Shown here piece by piece: positions 20,438-28,393 of a DNA stretch of 64,000 bases (its first letter is position 1; each line of letters begins with the position of its first letter). The stretch is from Pseudoxanthomonas broegbernensis (GTDB lineage: Bacteria > Pseudomonadota > Gammaproteobacteria > Xanthomonadales > Xanthomonadaceae), in contig NZ_JACHGU010000001.1 in assembly GCF_014202435.1 (NCBI RefSeq), positions 310,001-374,000 of the forward strand, written 5' to 3'. Both the position numbers and the translations under genes were made by a program. The notes beneath the pieces are model-generated. The model ran no database searches, had not been told where the DNA came from, and saw only the letters and a list, made by a program, of their open reading frames with translations.

Positions 20438-21412
20438 CTATTGCTTTCGGTATTCGTCTAAATCCACAGATTCGCCAGAGATGATGCGTTTATAGATATC
20501 CTTCATCACCTTCGGTGTCGTGTCCTTGTCGATGAACCGGAACGCTGAGGTTCCCACGTACTCGCGCAGGATCTCGAACGCCATCCACCGACGCCCTTGC
20601 GCCTCTGCCACTTGGCCGGTGGTGTTGGAACCGCCGAAGATGTCCACGACGAGGTCGTCGGGGTCCGTCAGCATCCGAATGAAGAACTCCGGCAGTTTCG
20701 CGGGGAAGCGTGCGGGGTGCCCCTTGAGGTCGACGGCCTTGCAGCCGGACAGGTACTGCCCATTGGACTCGGAGTTCGGAATCTGTAAGAGGTTGGGCGG
20801 GATCGCGCCGCCATTGTCCTTCGCGAAGCCCTTGCCGATATCGTGCCCCGAAGGACGGACCTTGGGAGTGTAGAACTTGTCTGGGTCCTCGATCAGCTTC
20901 TTCATGCGGTCGCTGTAGGGGGCAAGGACCCTGGTGATGTCCGACTTGGGCCACTCGGTCTTGCTGAACCACCAGACGGTATTGATCGCGTCCTTGACGC
21001 GCATCTTGCGCTTGTTCACCCATTCGATCGGGCTCGGAAGCTTGGACGGATTGAACCAATAGAAGTCTTCCGCGAGGAAGAACCCCAGTTCGTCCACGAT
21101 TCGGATCATCACACGAAAGTTGTAGAGACTCCGGGCCGGCACCCCCTTCATGTAAGCCCCGCCGAAGTCGACGACGAAGCTGCCGTCGTCCTTCAACTTT
21201 TGATGCACCAGCTTCGCGAACCCAAGGAACCAGTCGATGTACTCGTGCTGGTCGAGGTTGCCGTATTCCTTCTGTCGCTGGAGTGCGAAGGGAGGACTGG
21301 TCATTACCAGGTTGACGCTGTTGTCGGGCAACGTGGCCAGGAGCTTGCGAGCGTCGCCTATGTAGGCCGCACCCTTGCAAGTGAAATAGGCCGGGGAGAA
21401 ATCATCGCCCAT
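20438..21412 (-). CDS. PvuII-type DNA (cytosine-N4) methyltransferase
   Basis: A 324 aa protein, close throughout to M.PvuII: TSPPFALQRQKEYGN, VVDFGGAYMKGVPARSLYNF, KLPSPIEWVNKRKMR, PYSDRMKKLIEDP, KVRPSGHDIGKGFAKDNGGAIP, HPARFPAKLPEFFIRML. Catalytic motif IV (TSPPF, 38-42) precedes the AdoMet motif I (DIFGGSN, about 257-263), the beta-class order. By homology it should modify the inner cytosine of CAGCTG as N4-methylcytosine and protect the host from the adjacent endonuclease. It is divergent from the controller gene across a 58-base gap holding C-boxes. Base composition is clearly lower in GC than the flanks. Target specificity is inferred. Confidence 0.92.
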   Translation of the reverse strand: MGDDFSPAYFTCKGAAYIGDARKLLATLPDNSVNLVMTSPPFALQRQKEYGNLDQHEYIDWFLGFAKLVHQKLKDDGSFVVDFGGAYMKGVPARSLYNFRVMIRIVDELGFFLAEDFYWFNPSKLPSPIEWVNKRKMRVKDAINTVWWFSKTEWPKSDITRVLAPYSDRMKKLIEDPDKFYTPKVRPSGHDIGKGFAKDNGGAIPPNLLQIPNSESNGQYLSGCKAVDLKGHPARFPAKLPEFFIRMLTDPDDLVVDIFGGSNTTGQVAEAQGRRWMAFEILREYVGTSAFRFIDKDTTPKVMKDIYKRIISGESVDLDEYRKQ

Positions 21413-21421
21413 GCCGCATGC

Positions 21422-21447
21422 TACTCATCGTCTGTAGATTCATTGTC
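21422..21447 (+). promoter_or_regulatory. C-boxes of the restriction-modification controller
   Basis: TACTCATCGTC, spacer TGTA, then GATTCATTGTC. Two related half-operators of 11 bases are arranged like PvuII-family C-boxes (ACT-AT-GTC half-sites around a central GT). They lie between the divergent methyltransferase and controller genes. The right box ends 23 bases before the controller ATG and would overlap its -35. No Shine-Dalgarno is seen before that ATG, which is consistent with a leaderless transcript. Confidence 0.75.
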
Positions 21448-21470
21448 ATCATGCTTCAATTATCCCTTGC

Positions 21471-21707
21471 ATGAAGAAGAAGTTAAAGCTCTCTGAGGCA
21501 CGGCAGCGGTTCGCCGTGCACCTAAGGGTCGCGCGGGGGAGGCTCGGATTATCGCAAGAGGCGCTAGCCGATGCGGCGGGCCTGCATCGGACCTACGTGG
21601 GTTCGGTGGAGCGGGGTGAGAGGAACATCTCCATAGACAACATCGAGCGGCTAGCAATCGCTCTGGGCGTTTCTCCCGCGTCACTGCTGGAGGAACCGAA
21701 GGAATGA
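21471..21707 (+). CDS. Restriction-modification controller protein (C protein), XRE family
   Basis: A 78 aa helix-turn-helix protein. The HTH core is [43 protein letters not shown], the C.PvuII-type pattern ([23 protein letters not shown]). Controllers of this family form dimers, bind the C-boxes, activate their own and the endonuclease gene, and repress at high dose. This delays endonuclease until DNA is methylated. Its stop overlaps the endonuclease start (ATGA), the usual C-R arrangement. Confidence 0.92.
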   Translation: MKKKLKLSEARQRFAVHLRVARGRLGLSQEALADAAGLHRTYVGSVERGERNISIDNIERLAIALGVSPASLLEEPKE

Positions 21708-22267
21708 CACTGAAGCCGCACGCCGACTACGGACGCCTGCAAACCGTCTGGCCATCCGTCGAGGAGTATCAGAGGCTGGCGACCGAGCATGGCATTGACG
21801 ATGTTTTCCAGGACAACGGGGGCAAGCTGCTGCAGGTGCTACTTCTTCTTGGCCTGCGCATCATCCCTGGTCGCGAGGGCAATGACGCTATTGACGCAGA
21901 CGGCCGCGAGTACGAGCTCAAATCGGTGAACATCGAATTGACCAAGGGCTTCTCGACTCACCACCACATGAACCCCGCCATCATCGCCAAGTACCGGCAG
22001 GTGCCTTGGGTCTTCGCCATCTACCGGCATATCGCGCTCCAGGCCGTGTATCTCCTGGAGTCCGCAGCCTTGGAGTTCTATTTTCTGAAGTGGGAGCAAA
22101 AGTGGCACGCGGATGGCGGCAAGGACATCAACAATCCAAAGATCCCAGTCAAGTACGTCATGGAACATGGGCGCCTAATCTATGGTCAGGCTCCTGAGCT
22201 ATCGGCCCGGCGCCGCATACAACCGACTCCAACAGATGCCGCGGGTTTCGGGCCTGACGAGGCATAG
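21704..22267 (+). CDS. PvuII-like type II restriction endonuclease
   Basis: A 187 aa protein very close to R.PvuII (157 aa). Shared stretches include [64 protein letters not shown] and [17 protein letters not shown]. Catalytic residues equivalent to PvuII Asp58, Glu68 and Lys70 are Asp61, Glu71 and Lys73. The His cluster that reads the central GC is at 86-88. Predicted target CAG^CTG with blunt cleavage, by homology. It carries a 27-residue C-terminal extension absent from PvuII. The start overlaps the controller gene, with AAGGA just upstream. Confidence 0.93.
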   Translation: MTLKPHADYGRLQTVWPSVEEYQRLATEHGIDDVFQDNGGKLLQVLLLLGLRIIPGREGNDAIDADGREYELKSVNIELTKGFSTHHHMNPAIIAKYRQVPWVFAIYRHIALQAVYLLESAALEFYFLKWEQKWHADGGKDINNPKIPVKYVMEHGRLIYGQAPELSARRRIQPTPTDAAGFGPDEA

Positions 22268-22286
22268 GGAAGCATTCCGCAACCTC

Positions 22287-23573
22287 TCACGCCGCCCCCG
22301 TCGACGGCCGCGCACCCCACAGCGCGTAGAACAGCACGTACAGCTCGCAGGCCGCGGTCAGCAGGAACGACATCTGCAGGCCGTAGCGGTCGGCCAGCCA
22401 GCCCTGCACCACCACCAGGGCGCCGCCGGCGATGGCCATCACCAGCAGGCCGGCGCCTTCCTCGGTGAGGGGGCCCAGCCCGCGGATGCCCAGTGTGAAG
22501 ATGGTCGGGAACATGATCGAGTGGAACAGGCCCACCGCGATCAGCGACCACATCGCCAGCTTGCCGCTGGCCAGCACGGTCGCGACCATCGCCACGAACG
22601 CGCCCACCGCGAACAGGGCCAGCACCTTCTCCGCCGCGATCGTGCGCATCAGGACGCTGCCGGCGAAGCGGCCGACCATCATCCCGCCCCACAGCAGGAA
22701 CAGGTAGTGCGAGGCCTGCGCATGGGTGAGATCGCCGATGTGCGGCTGGGAGACGAAGTTGATGAACAGGTTGGACACGCCGATCTCGGCGATGAGGTAG
22801 ATGAAGATGGCGGGGATGCCCAGCACCAGGTTGCGGTGCGACCACAGCGAGTGGCGCGCGCGTTCCTCGCGGCTGGCGCGGCGGGTGGCCTGGCCCAGCG
22901 CGGGCAGGCGGAAGCGGGCGATCACGATGGCCAGCAGCACCAGCACCGCGGCCACGATCAGGTAGGGCAGTTGCACCGACTGCGCATCGGCCAGGCGCTC
23001 GGCCGGGGACAGCACCGCGTCGGCGGCGGCGGTGCCGGAGGCCGAGCGGCCGAGGATGAGGTAGCCGCCGAACAACGGCGCCAGAGTGGTGCCGAACGAG
23101 TTGAACGCCTGCACCAGGTTCAGCCGCGAGGATGCCGTCTCCGGCGAGCCGATCACCGCCACGTAGGGATTGGCGGCCACCTGCAGCAGGGTGATGCCGC
23201 TGGCGATGACGAACAGCGAGACCAGGGTGACGGTGTAGGAGGGCAGCCGCGCGGCCGGGATCATGCCCAGCGCGCCCAGCGCCATCACGGCCAGGCCGAT
23301 CACCAGCGCGCGCTGGTAGCCGACCCGCTCGATCAGCCGGGCCGAGGGCAGGGAAGCGACGAAGTAGGCGATGAACCACACCGACTCGATCAGCGTGGCC
23401 TGCGTGTAGGTCAGGTCGAACACGCTGCGCAGGTGCGGCAGCAGGGTGTTGTTGATGACCGTGATGAAGCCCCACATGAAGAACAGCGAGGCCAGCAGCG
23501 ACAGCGCCGCGCGATGGGAAACGCCGCGCGCGCGCGCGGCAGCCGGAGCCAGGGGCTCCACCGGTCCTGTCAT
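22287..23573 (-). CDS. FucP/GluP-like sugar MFS transporter
   Basis: Inner-membrane permease of 428 aa with 12 predicted helices. FHS-family (fucose/glucose/galactose:H+ symporter) features are [56 protein letters not shown] and the second-half [33 protein letters not shown]. The start MTGPVEP is chosen because the upstream extension is Arg/Cys-rich and unlike the family. The substrate may be fucose, glucose, galactose or a disaccharide-derived sugar. No catabolic genes are adjacent. Confidence 0.88.
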   Translation of the reverse strand: MTGPVEPLAPAAARARGVSHRAALSLLASLFFMWGFITVINNTLLPHLRSVFDLTYTQATLIESVWFIAYFVASLPSARLIERVGYQRALVIGLAVMALGALGMIPAARLPSYTVTLVSLFVIASGITLLQVAANPYVAVIGSPETASSRLNLVQAFNSFGTTLAPLFGGYLILGRSASGTAAADAVLSPAERLADAQSVQLPYLIVAAVLVLLAIVIARFRLPALGQATRRASREERARHSLWSHRNLVLGIPAIFIYLIAEIGVSNLFINFVSQPHIGDLTHAQASHYLFLLWGGMMVGRFAGSVLMRTIAAEKVLALFAVGAFVAMVATVLASGKLAMWSLIAVGLFHSIMFPTIFTLGIRGLGPLTEEGAGLLVMAIAGGALVVVQGWLADRYGLQMSFLLTAACELYVLFYALWGARPSTGAA

Positions 23574-23703
23574 CGGGGCGTTCCCTCCGCAGCGGTCGAT
23601 ACGAGATGCCGGGCGCGCGTGCGTACCCGTCCATCCCACCGGGCCGCAGCATAGGCGGCGGGCGTCCCGCGCGACCAATGACGAGACAGGCGCCTCGCAT
23701 ATC

Positions 23704-23716
23704 GCATTTGCAATGC
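23704..23716. promoter_or_regulatory. Short palindrome upstream of the sugar permease
   Basis: GCATT-TGC-AATGC, a perfect inverted repeat with a 3-base centre, lies in the divergent gap between the permease and arginase genes, 131 bases from the permease start. It might be an operator. No regulator gene is near. Confidence 0.25.
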
Positions 23717-23846
23717 TGCGACGCAGCGGCGACGGGGCGTGGGAGATACGGATGCCGCCCCGCTGCTGCGATGCGGCGTGGGGCCCGCGTGCGGATGGCT
23801 AGACTGGCGGCATCTTCCAACAATCGCGCGGGAGCGGGCTGCATCC

Positions 23847-24770
23847 ATGATCCGAGGCCATCCACCCATATCCCTCATCGGCGTCCCCACCGACATCGGC
23901 GCCGGCCACCGCGGCGCTTCGATGGGGCCGGAGGCGCTGCGCATCGCCGGCATCGGCCAGGCCCTGGCCGCGCGCGGCGTCGATGTGCGCGACTGCGGCA
24001 ACCTGGCCGGTCCGGCCAACCCCTGGCAGCCGCCGGCCGCCGGCTACCGCCACCTGGGGCAGGTGGTGGAATGGAACCGCATGCTGATGGAGGCCAGCCT
24101 GCGCGAGCTGCGCGACGGGCGCCTGCCGGTGATGCTCGGCGGCGACCATTGCCTGGCGATCGGCTCGATCACCGCGGCGGCCCGGCATTGCCGCGATACC
24201 GGCAAGCGCCTGCGCGTGCTGTGGCTGGATGCGCACGCCGACTTCAACACCAGTGCGGTCACGCCCTCGGGCAACGTACACGGCATGCCGGTGGCCTGCC
24301 TGTGCGGGCTGGGTCCGGATGCGCTGACCCGCCTGGGCGGCGACGCCCCGGCCATGCGCCCGGACCAGATCCGCCAGATCGGCATCCGTTCGGTCGACGC
24401 GGAGGAGAAGCGCCTGGTCAAGGAATACGGCCTGGACATCTACGACATGCGCTACATCGACGAGATCGGCATGCGCCGGGTGATGGAGCAGGCGCTGGAC
24501 GGCGTGGACGATGCGACCCACCTGCACGTCAGCTTCGACGTGGATTTCCTCGACCCGGGGATCGCGCCGGGCGTGGGCACCACCGTGCCGGGCGGGCCGG
24601 ACTACCGCGAGGCGCAACTGGTGATGGAGATGATCGCCGACACCGGGCGCATGGGGTCGCTGGACATCGTCGAGCTCAACCCCGCGCTGGACGACCGCAA
24701 CCGCACGGCGCAACTGGCGGTGGACCTGGTGGAGAGCCTGTTCGGCAAGTCGACGCTGATGCGGGACTGA
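23847..24770 (+). CDS. rocF: Arginase
   Basis: Mn-dependent ureohydrolase (EC 3.5.3.1) of 307 aa that converts arginine to ornithine and urea. Metal-binding motifs are GGDH (98-101), DAHADFNT (128-135) and DVDFLDP (231-237). The true-arginase segments [20 protein letters not shown] and [15 protein letters not shown] are also present, which separates it from agmatinase and formimidoylglutamase. The ATG at 23847 matches the family start region, with GGGAGCGGG upstream. Confidence 0.93.
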   Translation: MIRGHPPISLIGVPTDIGAGHRGASMGPEALRIAGIGQALAARGVDVRDCGNLAGPANPWQPPAAGYRHLGQVVEWNRMLMEASLRELRDGRLPVMLGGDHCLAIGSITAAARHCRDTGKRLRVLWLDAHADFNTSAVTPSGNVHGMPVACLCGLGPDALTRLGGDAPAMRPDQIRQIGIRSVDAEEKRLVKEYGLDIYDMRYIDEIGMRRVMEQALDGVDDATHLHVSFDVDFLDPGIAPGVGTTVPGGPDYREAQLVMEMIADTGRMGSLDIVELNPALDDRNRTAQLAVDLVESLFGKSTLMRD

Positions 24771-24872
24771 ACGCGGCGGGTGCCGAATTCACGCCGGTTC
24801 GACGGCCCGCCGTGGAGATTGGCGCCACCGCCGCACCGCTGCGTGCGGCCCCCGCGTCACAAGGAGCCCACC

Positions 24873-25025
24873 ATGAAACGCATCATCGTCATGTCCATGC
24901 TGAGCCTGTTCTGCGCAGGCATGCTGCCCGCCTGCAACACCATGAAGGGTGCCGGCCAGGACGTCCAGAAGGTCGGCGAGAAGCTCGAGGACAAGGCGCA
25001 GGACTGCAAGGACGGCAGGTGCTAG
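24873..25025 (+). CDS. Entericidin A/B family lipoprotein
   Basis: A 50 aa predicted lipoprotein. The signal peptide ends in the lipobox LPAC (Cys21), followed by [24 protein letters not shown], the entericidin pattern. It is likely anchored in a membrane. In E. coli entericidins act in a stationary-phase toxin/antidote pair, but only one gene is present here. AAGGAG lies 6 bases upstream of the ATG. A strong terminator follows. Confidence 0.9.
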   Translation: MKRIIVMSMLSLFCAGMLPACNTMKGAGQDVQKVGEKLEDKAQDCKDGRC

Positions 25026-25060
25026 AAGTCGCTTTTGCGCAGGGATGTGCACGTTCGACC

Positions 25061-25087
25061 ACGGGGCCGGAAACGGCCCCGTTTTTT
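25061..25087 (+). terminator. Rho-independent terminator after entericidin
   Basis: Stem ACGGGGCC / GGCCCCGT with loop GGAAAC, followed by six T residues. Confidence 0.92.
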
Positions 25088-25228
25088 GTCCGGCGCTTGT
25101 CGCCCGCGCTTTGCGTTCAGCCGGCTAACACCGCGTTGACGCGCGCTGGACCCCGGCCCAACGCACCCCTGCGCAGACTGTGCGTGCGGCCGCTGCATGG
25201 CCGCCTTCCCAACACGCAGGAGCAGTCT

Positions 25229-25444
25229 ATGAACCGCGACATCATTGCTGGCAACTGGAAGCAGCTTAAGGGCCAGATCCAGGCCAAGTGGGGCGATCTG
25301 ACCGATGACGTCTTCGACGTCGCCGCGGGCGACGCCAAGTACCTGGCCGGAAAGCTGCAGGAACGCTACGGCTGGGAGCGCGACCGCGCGGAGAAGGAGG
25401 TCACCGAGTTCGAGCGCGGCCTCGACGAGCGCTATCGCCACTGA
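25229..25444 (+). CDS. CsbD family stress-response protein
   Basis: A 71 aa cytoplasmic protein with [27 protein letters not shown] and a central [12 protein letters not shown], typical of CsbD/YjbJ. These are abundant stress proteins of unknown biochemical role. CAGGAG lies 6 bases before the ATG. It is flanked by terminators and sits next to entericidin, another stationary-phase gene, so general-stress control is plausible. Confidence 0.92.
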   Translation: MNRDIIAGNWKQLKGQIQAKWGDLTDDVFDVAAGDAKYLAGKLQERYGWERDRAEKEVTEFERGLDERYRH

Positions 25445-25487
25445 TGCCGTCGGGCGCACTGCGCGCGCCGTGCCCCGCGCATCGATG

Positions 25488-25518
25488 GCCCGCCATTCTC
25501 CGGAGTGGCGGGCATTTT
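25488..25518 (+). terminator. Rho-independent terminator after csbD
   Basis: Stem GCCCGCCA / TGGCGGGC with a 10-base loop, then ATTTT, 44 bases after the CsbD stop. Confidence 0.8.
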
Positions 25519-25537
25519 CATGGACGGTGCGGGTTCC

Positions 25538-25562
25538 TTGAGCGCCGGCTTCAGTCGGCGAC
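25538..25562 (+). repeat. REP-like palindrome, copy 3
   Basis: TTGAGCGCCGGCTTCAGTCG then GCGAC. Same core as the other copies, with GCGCC in place of GGAGCC at the left. Confidence 0.65.
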
Positions 25563-25695
25563 GGTATCCGGCGCCACGCAAGGTCGGCCGGTAACCGCAT
25601 GCGCAGCCGCGCGCGTGGACACGCGGGCATGGGCGGTCGCCGGCTTGGCCCGGTTCCTGCAACGCCCTGGAGTTTTCCGGGGAGGGTCCGCCCGC

Positions 25696-26598
25696 TCACG
25701 GTCTGGGCCCGTTGCAGCAGGGCGGGTCCGGCACGAATCCATGATGGGGGAATGCGCGCGGTTCGGCCGGGTCGCGGTGCGGCCGATGCGGCGCGTGCGG
25801 CGCGATGTCGATGCCGCGCGCCAGCAGGGCGTGGCGGGTGTCGTAGCGCAGTTCGGTCAGTTGCGCCGGTGCCGGCTCGCGGACGAAGCCGGTGCGGTAG
25901 GCCGGGGCGCTCTCCACGCTGCCGTGGCCGGTTCCCAGGCGGGGCCGCATGTCCGCATGCGTGGCGCGATGGCCCGATGAGGCGCCACCGGAGTCGTGCG
26001 CCCGGTCCTGCGCCGGCGATGCCGCTTCCGCCGCCGCTTCGGCGTGCGCGTCGGTCGCGCGCGCCGAAGGCGCGGCACCGGCGATCCGGGGGATGGGCGA
26101 TGCGGGCAATGGCCGCTCGCGGAACACCGCGATGCCGATCACGCCGACGTTGCCCGGGCGCCCGGTACGCGCCGCGTAGCTGGCGGCCGGGTCCACGAAC
26201 ACGAAGCCGGCCACCGCCTCGAGCGACTTGCGCCAGCCGGCGATCTCCAGCGTCTGCCATGGCCCGAGCACGTAGCCGGCCTGCCGCGGGTCGGCGGTGC
26301 GCCCGTCGACCACGTTGACGCCGTCCACCGACACCACGGCCAGCACGCGCTGCGGGCCGTGATTGCGCAGGCGCAGCGCGTAGCGGCGGCCCGGCTCGCC
26401 GGGCAGCCAGGCCTGGCCGCGGTGGCGGTACTGCGGCAAGGGCATGCCGCTGTCGCGGTCGATCACCGCCAGCTCGACCAGCGGCGTGCGCGGCTTGGGC
26501 ATCGATGCCAGCGCCGGGGGAAATGCCGGGAACGCCAGCAGGGAAAACGCAAGCAGCGCCCGCCAGGGGCGCCGGGACAGGATGGATGGCAGGTGCAT
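25696..26598 (-). CDS. Conserved secreted protein of unknown function
   Basis: A 300 aa protein with a signal peptide (about 1-31, ALASMPKP). A conserved core runs from VELAVIDRDSGMPLPQYRHRGQAWLPGEPGRRYALRL to AARTGRPGNVGVIGIAVFRE (about 40-165). I recall similar sequences in many proteobacterial secreted proteins without a known function. The C-terminal half is low-complexity, rich in His, Pro, Arg and Ala and ending HPPCCNGPRP-like. It stands alone on the minus strand, divergent from trpS. Confidence 0.7.
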   Translation of the reverse strand: MHLPSILSRRPWRALLAFSLLAFPAFPPALASMPKPRTPLVELAVIDRDSGMPLPQYRHRGQAWLPGEPGRRYALRLRNHGPQRVLAVVSVDGVNVVDGRTADPRQAGYVLGPWQTLEIAGWRKSLEAVAGFVFVDPAASYAARTGRPGNVGVIGIAVFRERPLPASPIPRIAGAAPSARATDAHAEAAAEAASPAQDRAHDSGGASSGHRATHADMRPRLGTGHGSVESAPAYRTGFVREPAPAQLTELRYDTRHALLARGIDIAPHAPHRPHRDPAEPRAFPHHGFVPDPPCCNGPRP

Positions 26599-26685
26599 GG
26601 TCTCGCTCCGCGTCGGGCCTGGACGGGGGAACGGGCCAGGTGGGCCATTGGGGTCGCCATCGGACCGGGGCCGCGGCCATCACGC

Positions 26686-26691
26686 TAGAAT
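26686..26691 (+). promoter_or_regulatory. Candidate -10 element of trpS
   Basis: TAGAAT 27 bases before the trpS ATG, in the recurring GCTAGAATCGC context. Confidence 0.45.
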
Positions 26692-26717
26692 CGCCGGGTC
26701 TCCCTGCCGTATTCGCC

Positions 26718-28079
26718 ATGACCGTCCGCGTCCTCACCGGCATCACCACCACCGGGACCCCGCACCTGGGCAACTACGCCGGCGCCATCCGCCCGGCCAT
26801 CGCCGCCAGCCGCGCGCCGGGCGTGGAAAGCTTCTTCTTCCTGGCCGACTACCACGCCCTCATCAAGGCCGACGATCCGCGGCGCGTGGCGCGCTCGCGC
26901 CTGGAGATCGCCGCCACCTGGCTGGCCTGCGGCCTGGACCCGGAGAAGGTGACCTTCTACCGCCAGTCCGACATCGTCGAGATCCCGCAGTTGACCTGGC
27001 TGCTGACCTGCGTGGCCGCCAAGGGCCTGCTCAACCGCGCCCATGCCTACAAGGCGGCGGTGGACAGGAACCGCGAGGCCGGCGAGGACCCGGACTTCGG
27101 CGTGACCGCGGGCCTGTACATGTACCCGGTGCTGATGGCCGCCGACATCCTGGCCTTCGGCGCGCACAAGGTGCCGGTGGGCCGCGACCAGATCCAGCAC
27201 ATCGAGATGGCGCGCGACATCGGCCAGCGCTTCAACCACCTCTACGGCGACGCCTGGCGCGCGGCCACCGGGCAGGCTGGCGAGCCGCTGGCGCTGCCGG
27301 AGGCGCAGATCGACGAGAGCGTGGCCACGCTGCCGGGCCTGGACGGGCGCAAGATGTCCAAGAGCTACGACAACACCATCCCGCTGTTCGCGGCTCCGGC
27401 GGAGCTGAAGAAGCTGGTGATGTCCATCGTCACCGACTCGCGCGCGCCGGGCGAGGCGAAGGACACCGAAGGCTCGGCCGTGTTCCAGCTCTACCAGGCG
27501 TTCGCCACCGCGCACCAGGCGCAGGAGATGCGCCACGCCTTCGCCGAGGGCATCGGCTGGGGCGACGCCAAGCAGCGCCTGTTCGCGCGGGTCGACGAAG
27601 CCGTGGCGCCGATGCGCGAGCAGTACGCGCAACTGGTCGCACGCCCAGCGCGGCTGGAGGAGATCCTGCTGGAAGGCGCGCGCAAGGCGCGCGAGGTCAC
27701 CGTGCCGCTGCTGGACGGGCTGCAGCGCGCGGCCGGCCTGGGTGCGTTCGCCGCGCCGGGCGCCACCGCCGGGGCGCGTCCGGCCGTCGCCGCGAAGCTG
27801 CCGCAGATCAAGCAGTACCGCGAGGCCGACGGGCGTTTCCACTTCAAGCTGGTCGACGCCGAGGGGCGGGTGCTGCTGCAGGGCGCCGGCTTCGACTCCC
27901 CGCGCGAGGCCGGGCAGTTGATCGCCCGGCTCAAGCGCGAGGGTGCCGACGCGCTGCATGAGATGGAACAGCGCGCGGTGGGCCTGGCGGGCGAGCGGGT
28001 CGGCGTGCTGGGCGAGGATGCGGCCGGGGTGGCCGCGATCATCGATGCACTGCGCCTGATGGCCGAAGGCCAAGCCTGA
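26718..28079 (+). CDS. trpS: Tryptophanyl-tRNA synthetase, long form
   Basis: Class I synthetase (EC 6.1.1.2). The HIGH-type motif is TGTPHLGNY, KMSKS lies at 212-216, and GRDQIQHIEMARDIGQRFN is the tryptophan-site region. At 453 aa it is about 120 residues longer than E. coli TrpS. The extra C-terminal part contains a segment (about 362-410, QYREADGRFHFKLVDAEGRVLL) resembling the DUF1508/YegP fold. Long TrpRS forms also occur in Pseudomonas and Xanthomonas. The stop overlaps the next gene (TGATG), so a three-gene operon is likely. Confidence 0.95.
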   Translation: MTVRVLTGITTTGTPHLGNYAGAIRPAIAASRAPGVESFFFLADYHALIKADDPRRVARSRLEIAATWLACGLDPEKVTFYRQSDIVEIPQLTWLLTCVAAKGLLNRAHAYKAAVDRNREAGEDPDFGVTAGLYMYPVLMAADILAFGAHKVPVGRDQIQHIEMARDIGQRFNHLYGDAWRAATGQAGEPLALPEAQIDESVATLPGLDGRKMSKSYDNTIPLFAAPAELKKLVMSIVTDSRAPGEAKDTEGSAVFQLYQAFATAHQAQEMRHAFAEGIGWGDAKQRLFARVDEAVAPMREQYAQLVARPARLEEILLEGARKAREVTVPLLDGLQRAAGLGAFAAPGATAGARPAVAAKLPQIKQYREADGRFHFKLVDAEGRVLLQGAGFDSPREAGQLIARLKREGADALHEMEQRAVGLAGERVGVLGEDAAGVAAIIDALRLMAEGQA

Positions 28080-28393
28080 TGGCCTGGTTGTCGCTGTTGC
28101 TGTTCCTGCCCTGGTTCGGGCTGATCGGCACGCTGTACTGGTGCTACCCGCGCCGGCCCCGGCCGCGCGCGCGGCGCCTGTTCGACGCGGCGGTGCTGGC
28201 GCTGGCGCTGGTCCTGAGCGTGGCCGGGATGCACTGGGGCTACGCCGAGGGCGTGGCCCATGCGGGCGCCGGCCCAATCTGGCGCCAGGTGCTGGCGGTG
28301 CTGTACGCCTACGGCGCGTTCCTCGCGGTGCTGGCGCTGGCCGTGCCATGGCGCATGCGCCTGCTGGCCGGGCGCTGGAGCGGCCATGGATGA
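28079..28393 (+). CDS. Small inner-membrane protein
   Basis: A 104 aa protein with three predicted membrane helices (about 3-20, 36-54, 70-90) separated by basic loops (YPRRPRPRARR). No recognised domain. Its ATG overlaps the trpS stop, and its last 8 bases overlap the following cytochrome/VCBS gene, so it is coupled on both sides. It may assist that exported protein, but this is inference. Confidence 0.72.
   Translation: MAWLSLLLFLPWFGLIGTLYWCYPRRPRPRARRLFDAAVLALALVLSVAGMHWGYAEGVAHAGAGPIWRQVLAVLYAYGAFLAVLALAVPWRMRLLAGRWSGHG

Noticed and set aside
20180-22290. Integrative element using tRNA-Thr as attachment site
   Set aside because: No integrase and no convincing copy of the tRNA 3' end downstream; only an 8-base AGCGGCAC match near 20,348 was seen, which is not enough.
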